The position numbers and the translations under genes were made by a program. Positions 14,316 to 17,532 of a stretch of 17,532 nt of DNA are shown here, piece by piece (position 1 is the stretch's first letter; every line of letters starts with the position of its first letter). The notes under the pieces are model-generated. The model had not been told where the DNA came from. It did no database searches and was given only the letters and a program-made list of their open reading frames with translations. This DNA comes from Bacillota bacterium (GTDB lineage Bacteria; Bacillota; UBA994), in NCBI GenBank assembly GCA_018725535.1, contig QLUS01000023.1, positions 1-17,532 on the forward strand. Direction: 5' to 3'.

Positions 14316-16970
14316 TTAGGCGTCGCGGCCGCAGCACTTCTTGTATTTCTTGCCACTTTTGCAGGGGCAAGGGTCGTTGCGCCCAATTGTAGTTGGCTCG
14401 GCAGCCCTGCCGACAGGTCGCGCCAAAGACACTGGTTGCGCTCTTCCGGCTGGCACCGTGCGCGGCTCGCTCACCACTTGCACACGAAACAGGTAGCGCA
14501 CTACGTCAGCCTTAATTTCCTCGATCATCTGCGTAAACATATCGAAAGCTTCCAGCTTGTATTCTACCAAGGGGTCTTTTTGCCCATAGGCCCGCAGGCC
14601 AATCCCCTGACGCAACTCGTCCATATTATCGAGGTGGGACATCCACTTGGTATCGACCATATGTAGGATGATCACTCGTTTTAAGTCATGCCAAATGTCG
14701 AGGCCTACCTGCTCTGCCCGCGTGGCAAGCGCACCGCGCGCAAGCTCGCTAATCTCTTCGGCTAAGCCGTTCTTAGTAAACTTCCGCCAAGTCTCCGCGT
14801 CGACGCTAGGTAAAGGCACTATTTCCATGAGCGCGTCCTTAAGGCCCGCCACATCCCACTCCTCAGGGTATGTCTTTTCGGGGATATAGGCGTCTACCGC
14901 GCGCCCCACGATTTCGTCGAGCATTCCTTCTGCCACACCTGTCAGTTCGCCCGTCAGGGCTTCGCGGCGCTGCCGGTAAATCACTTCGCGCTGCTTGTTA
15001 AGGACATCGTCGTACTCCAGCACATGCTTGCGCAAATCAAAGTTGCGGCCCTCGACGCGCTTTTGCGCCCGCTCAATGGCACCGGAGAGCATACCGTGTT
15101 CTAGCGGCATATCTTCTTCCACGCGCAGCTTATCCATAAGCGTGGCAATCATCTCGCCGCCAAACAAACGCATCAGGTCGTCCTGCAGTGAAAGATAGAA
15201 CTGCGAGCTGCCGATGTCCCCTTGGCGGCCGGAGCGTCCGCGCAGCTGATTGTCAATGCGACGCGCCTCGTGTCGCTCCGTGCCCATAACGTGTAAGCCA
15301 CCTGCGGCCAGCACTTGCTTGTTTTCTGCTTCGGTTAATTGGCGCCATTTGGCAAGCTCTGCCCGGTAGCGCTCTCTTAAGGCTACAGTCTCGTCATCGT
15401 GGCGCAAGCTTAGCTCGAAAAGTTCTTTCGGCTGCACTCCCTCCACCACTAAGGCGTGGCGGGCCAGGAACTCAGCGTTTCCGCCGAGGAGAATATCCGT
15501 GCCGCGGCCGGCCATATTCGTGGCGATGGTCACAGCGCGGTAGCGCCCGGCTTGCGCTATAATCTCCGCCTCGCGCGCGTGGTGTTTGGCGTTAAGCACC
15601 TGGTGGGGAATGCCCCGTTTTTTAAGCAGGCCGCTTAAGTGTTCCGACTTGTCGATGGAGATGGTGCCCACTAGGATGGGCTGGCCGCTGGCGTGGCGCT
15701 TAACGATATCCTCGACTACCGCTTGGTACTTGGCGCGCTCGGTCTTAAACACCACATCGGGGAGGTCTTGGCGAATCATGGGACGGTGCGTAGGCAGAAC
15801 CACGACGTCCATTTTATAGATATGACGAAACTCTTCTTCCTCGGTTACTGCAGTACCGGTCATGCCGGACAGCTTTTCGTACATGCGGAAGTAGTTCTGG
15901 AACGTTATGCTGGCCAGCGTCTGGCTCTCTTTTTCAATCTTTACGCCTTCCTTGGCCTCTATGGCTTGGTGGAGACCAGCGCTGTAGCGCCGCCCGTGCA
16001 TCAGGCGGCCCGTAAACTCGTCCACAATGATGATCTCGCCGTCTTGATTGACGTAGTCGCGGTCTAGCTTCATCAGCGCCTTGGCGCGAATGGCTTGGTT
16101 TAAGTGATGCTGCAGAGTAAGATTGGTGTTATCGTAGAGGTTCTCTACACCGAGGGCCCTTTCCGCCTTATGCACGCCGACTTCCGTGGCGGCGACGGTT
16201 TTTAGCTTCTCGTCCACGGTGTAATCTACTTCCGGGCGGAACGAGGCCACCAGCTTGGCGAAGCGGTAATAGAGATCGGTAGAGTCATCGCCTTGACCCG
16301 AGATAATGAGCGGCGTGCGCGCCTCGTCAATTAAGATGCTGTCTACTTCGTCCACGATAGCGTAGTAGAGTTTGCGCTGCACCATTTGCGCGGGCTCCCC
16401 CACCATATTGTCGCGCAAATAATCAAAGCCGAATTCGTTGTTTGTGCCATAGGTAATGTCGGCGGCATAGGCCGCGCGCCGCTCAGCAAATGTTAGCCCG
16501 TGGACGATGAGCCCCACTTCTAAGCCTAAGAAGCGATAGATCTGCCCCATCCACTCGCTGTGAAAGCGGGCGAGGTAGTCGTTCACTGTAACGACATGCA
16601 CGCCGTGCCCGGGCAGGGCGTTTAGGTAAGCGGCTAGAGTAGCGACGAGGGTCTTCCCTTCGCCTGTGCGCATCTCGGCGATGCGACCGCTGTGGAGCAC
16701 CATGCCGCCAAGCAATTGCACGTCAAAATGGCGCTGCCCGATCACGCGCTTGCTCGCTTCGCGCACGGCGGCAAAGGCCTCCGGCAATAAGTCGTTGAGC
16801 GCGCTGCCTTGTGCTAAGCGCGTGCGCAGGGTAGCGGTGGTTGCCCGCAAAGCAGCGTCGCTCAGTCCGAGATACTCCGCCTCGAGAGCGTTAATGCGCT
16901 CCACTGTCTTTTGCATGCGCTTAATCTCACGCGCGTTGGAATCAAACAGGTCCTTAATTAGCCTGAGCAC
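14316..16970 (-). CDS. secA: Preprotein translocase ATPase SecA
   Basis: Motor ATPase that drives secretory proteins through SecYEG. I chose the GTG at 16970 (884 residues), giving MLRLIKDLFDSNAREIKR, the standard SecA opening, with a G-rich SD (AAAGGGGGG) 6 bases upstream. The open frame to 17057 has no SecA similarity and crosses a hairpin. Motifs: Walker A MRTGEGKT (residues 100-107), VVTVNDYLA, TYGTNNEFGFDYLRDNM, Walker B VDEVDSILID (206-215), the preprotein cross-linking domain, ITFQNYFRMYEKLSGMTGTA, GTDILLGGN, LRGRSGRQGD and the helical scaffold. The protein ends with an intact zinc finger, CPCKSGKKYKKCC, which in other SecA proteins binds phospholipid or chaperones. Length is within the normal range. 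It is the first gene of the train after a terminator-like hairpin, and prfB follows 16 bases later. Confidence 0.97.
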   Translation of the reverse strand: MLRLIKDLFDSNAREIKRMQKTVERINALEAEYLGLSDAALRATTATLRTRLAQGSALNDLLPEAFAAVREASKRVIGQRHFDVQLLGGMVLHSGRIAEMRTGEGKTLVATLAAYLNALPGHGVHVVTVNDYLARFHSEWMGQIYRFLGLEVGLIVHGLTFAERRAAYAADITYGTNNEFGFDYLRDNMVGEPAQMVQRKLYYAIVDEVDSILIDEARTPLIISGQGDDSTDLYYRFAKLVASFRPEVDYTVDEKLKTVAATEVGVHKAERALGVENLYDNTNLTLQHHLNQAIRAKALMKLDRDYVNQDGEIIIVDEFTGRLMHGRRYSAGLHQAIEAKEGVKIEKESQTLASITFQNYFRMYEKLSGMTGTAVTEEEEFRHIYKMDVVVLPTHRPMIRQDLPDVVFKTERAKYQAVVEDIVKRHASGQPILVGTISIDKSEHLSGLLKKRGIPHQVLNAKHHAREAEIIAQAGRYRAVTIATNMAGRGTDILLGGNAEFLARHALVVEGVQPKELFELSLRHDDETVALRERYRAELAKWRQLTEAENKQVLAAGGLHVMGTERHEARRIDNQLRGRSGRQGDIGSSQFYLSLQDDLMRLFGGEMIATLMDKLRVEEDMPLEHGMLSGAIERAQKRVEGRNFDLRKHVLEYDDVLNKQREVIYRQRREALTGELTGVAEGMLDEIVGRAVDAYIPEKTYPEEWDVAGLKDALMEIVPLPSVDAETWRKFTKNGLAEEISELARGALATRAEQVGLDIWHDLKRVIILHMVDTKWMSHLDNMDELRQGIGLRAYGQKDPLVEYKLEAFDMFTQMIEEIKADVVRYLFRVQVVSEPRTVPAGRAQPVSLARPVGRAAEPTTIGRNDPCPCKSGKKYKKCCGRDA

Positions 16971-16983
16971 TAGCGGCCCCCCT

Positions 16984-17015
16984 TTAACAAAACAAGCTTT
17001 CGCTAGGAAAGCTTG
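16984..17015 (-). terminator. Terminator-like hairpin between the HD-GYP gene and secA (possibly a secA leader element)
   Basis: On the minus strand CAAGCTTTC (17015-17007), a 5-base loop CTAGC and GAAAGCTTG (17001-16993) form a perfect 9-pair stem, followed directly by TTTTGTT. This is a good intrinsic terminator for the HD-GYP gene, which ends 20 bases upstream. It also lies only 14 bases before the secA start, so secA must be read through it or from a promoter upstream of it. Confidence 0.75.
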
Positions 17016-17028
17016 GGTTGACACGTAT

Positions 17029-17057
17029 ATTCTATCACTCGTTCTGCAGGCGCGCAA
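17029..17057 (-). promoter_or_regulatory. Possible secA promoter (extended -10)
   Basis: On the minus strand TTGCGC (17057-17052) is 17 bases from TAGAAT (17034-17029), and TGA directly precedes the -10, giving an extended -10 (TGnTAGAAT). The -10 box matches 5/6 and the -35 box 3/6. It overlaps the stop of the HD-GYP gene. Transcription would begin near 17022, so the transcript would carry the hairpin at 16993-17015 in its leader. Confidence 0.42.
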
Positions 17058-17532
17058 GTACGCTGGCTTTGGCGGCGGCGGCCTCCTGCTCGGCGGCGGC
17101 GGCCTCGCCCCTCTCCCGCATCAGCTCCTCCATGGCGCGCACTACTTGCGGGTCAAACTGCCTGCCGCTGCAGCGCTGTAGTTCCTCTAGCGCTAAGTGC
17201 ACCGGCCGCGCGACGGTGTACGTGCGCACGGAGGTAATGGCGTCAAAACAGTCGGCTACGGCAATTATGCGCGCGCCCTCCGGGATTTCCTCGCCTTGCA
17301 GCCTACTTGGGTAGCCGCTCCCGTCGTAGTGCTCGTGGTGATGGCGCACATAGTTGGCAATGGTGCGCAAAGGAGTGCTTCTGGCGATAATATCCGCGCC
17401 TAGGGTAGCGTGGACGTTCATTGTTTGTTTGTCTTCATCGTTGTAGCGCCCGGCCTTGTTTAGGAGCTGGTCCTTGATGCCTATTTTCCCCATATCGTGT
17501 AGCAAAGCCATAAAGGTCAATTGCTCTAAGCG
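17035..17532 (-). CDS. HD-GYP domain protein, probable cyclic-di-GMP phosphodiesterase (5' end cut by window edge)
   Basis: C-terminal part of an HD-GYP protein; the frame is open across the window edge at 17532, so the N-terminal (sensor or receiver) part is unknown. The visible 165 or so residues start in the middle of the HD domain: LLHDMGKIGI (metal-binding His-Asp), NVHATLGADII, YVRHHHEHYDGSGYPSRLQG (the GYP motif with preceding histidines) and VADCFDAITSVRTY (another metal Asp). All catalytic residues in this segment are present, so activity on cyclic-di-GMP is likely. The C-terminus carries an Ala/Glu tail (GEAAAAEQEAAAAKA), probably helical, encoded by an imperfect GC-rich repeat. The gene is followed by a strong hairpin and then secA. 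Confidence 0.92.
   Translation of the reverse strand, partial: RLEQLTFMALLHDMGKIGIKDQLLNKAGRYNDEDKQTMNVHATLGADIIARSTPLRTIANYVRHHHEHYDGSGYPSRLQGEEIPEGARIIAVADCFDAITSVRTYTVARPVHLALEELQRCSGRQFDPQVVRAMEELMRERGEAAAAEQEAAAAKASVLARLQNE
17071..17106. repeat. 15-bp direct repeat inside the HD-GYP gene 3' end
   Basis: GGCGGCGGCGGCCTC occurs at 17071-17085 and again at 17092-17106, giving a 21-base period. It encodes the repeated Glu-Ala-Ala-Ala-Ala blocks of the protein tail. Probably slippage-generated and variable in length between strains. Confidence 0.85.

Noticed and set aside
16971..17057. In-frame N-terminal extension of secA as a SecM-like arrest peptide
   Set aside because: It is continuous with secA rather than a separate upstream gene, has no SD, runs through the hairpin, and the text shows no arrest motif. 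The GTG at 16970 with its G-rich SD and standard SecA opening is better.

Overview
The window looks like chromosomal DNA of a moderately GC-rich Bacillota (Clostridia-type) bacterium. The evidence is the gene content (RNase J, the secA-prfB pair, a CsaB/TagA secondary cell-wall polymer locus, an FtsEX plus M23 trio, an HD-GYP protein), strong AGGAGG-type ribosome binding sites, tight start/stop overlaps and frequent GTG/TTG starts. No tRNA, rRNA, CRISPR array, phage gene or insertion sequence was seen.

Layout. (1) 1-2462, minus strand: ftsE, ftsX and a truncated M23-family cell-wall hydrolase with a coiled coil, a divisome or cell-wall-hydrolysis operon. (2) 2582-4240, plus strand: RNase J, divergent from ftsE. 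It is the only intact plus-strand gene. (3) 17532 down to 4254, minus strand: the tail of an HD-GYP protein, a terminator-like hairpin, then a long gene train: secA, prfB (with the programmed +1 frameshift), a DUF2993-like lipid-binding protein, a large DUF5693-type membrane protein, two glycosyltransferases, csaB (pyruvyl transferase), a tagA/wecG-type ManNAc transferase, and a transketolase split into N- and C-terminal subunits. Several of these genes overlap or nearly touch.

How the genes fit together. TagA/WecG and CsaB are the known pair that builds and pyruvylates ManNAc on a lipid-linked precursor. That yields the pyruvylated wall polymer bound by SLH domains of surface-layer proteins. 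The two glycosyltransferases, DUF5693 and perhaps the DUF2993 protein probably belong to the same pathway. SecA, upstream in the same train, would export the surface proteins. The transketolase halves may supply sugar phosphates.

Most unusual points. Between csaB and tagA, on the opposite strand, lies the scar of a Phd-type antitoxin / RelE-ParE-type toxin module, in which an internal deletion fused the antitoxin's start to the toxin's C-terminal three quarters. Between the DUF2993 and DUF5693 genes is a 105-base run that reads as about 15 degenerate heptamers in unbroken phase. The secA leader carries a terminator-like hairpin with no room for a promoter after it. I did not find a complete system that I can call new. 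The TA scar, the heptamer array and the unknown membrane component of the wall-polymer operon are the best leads.
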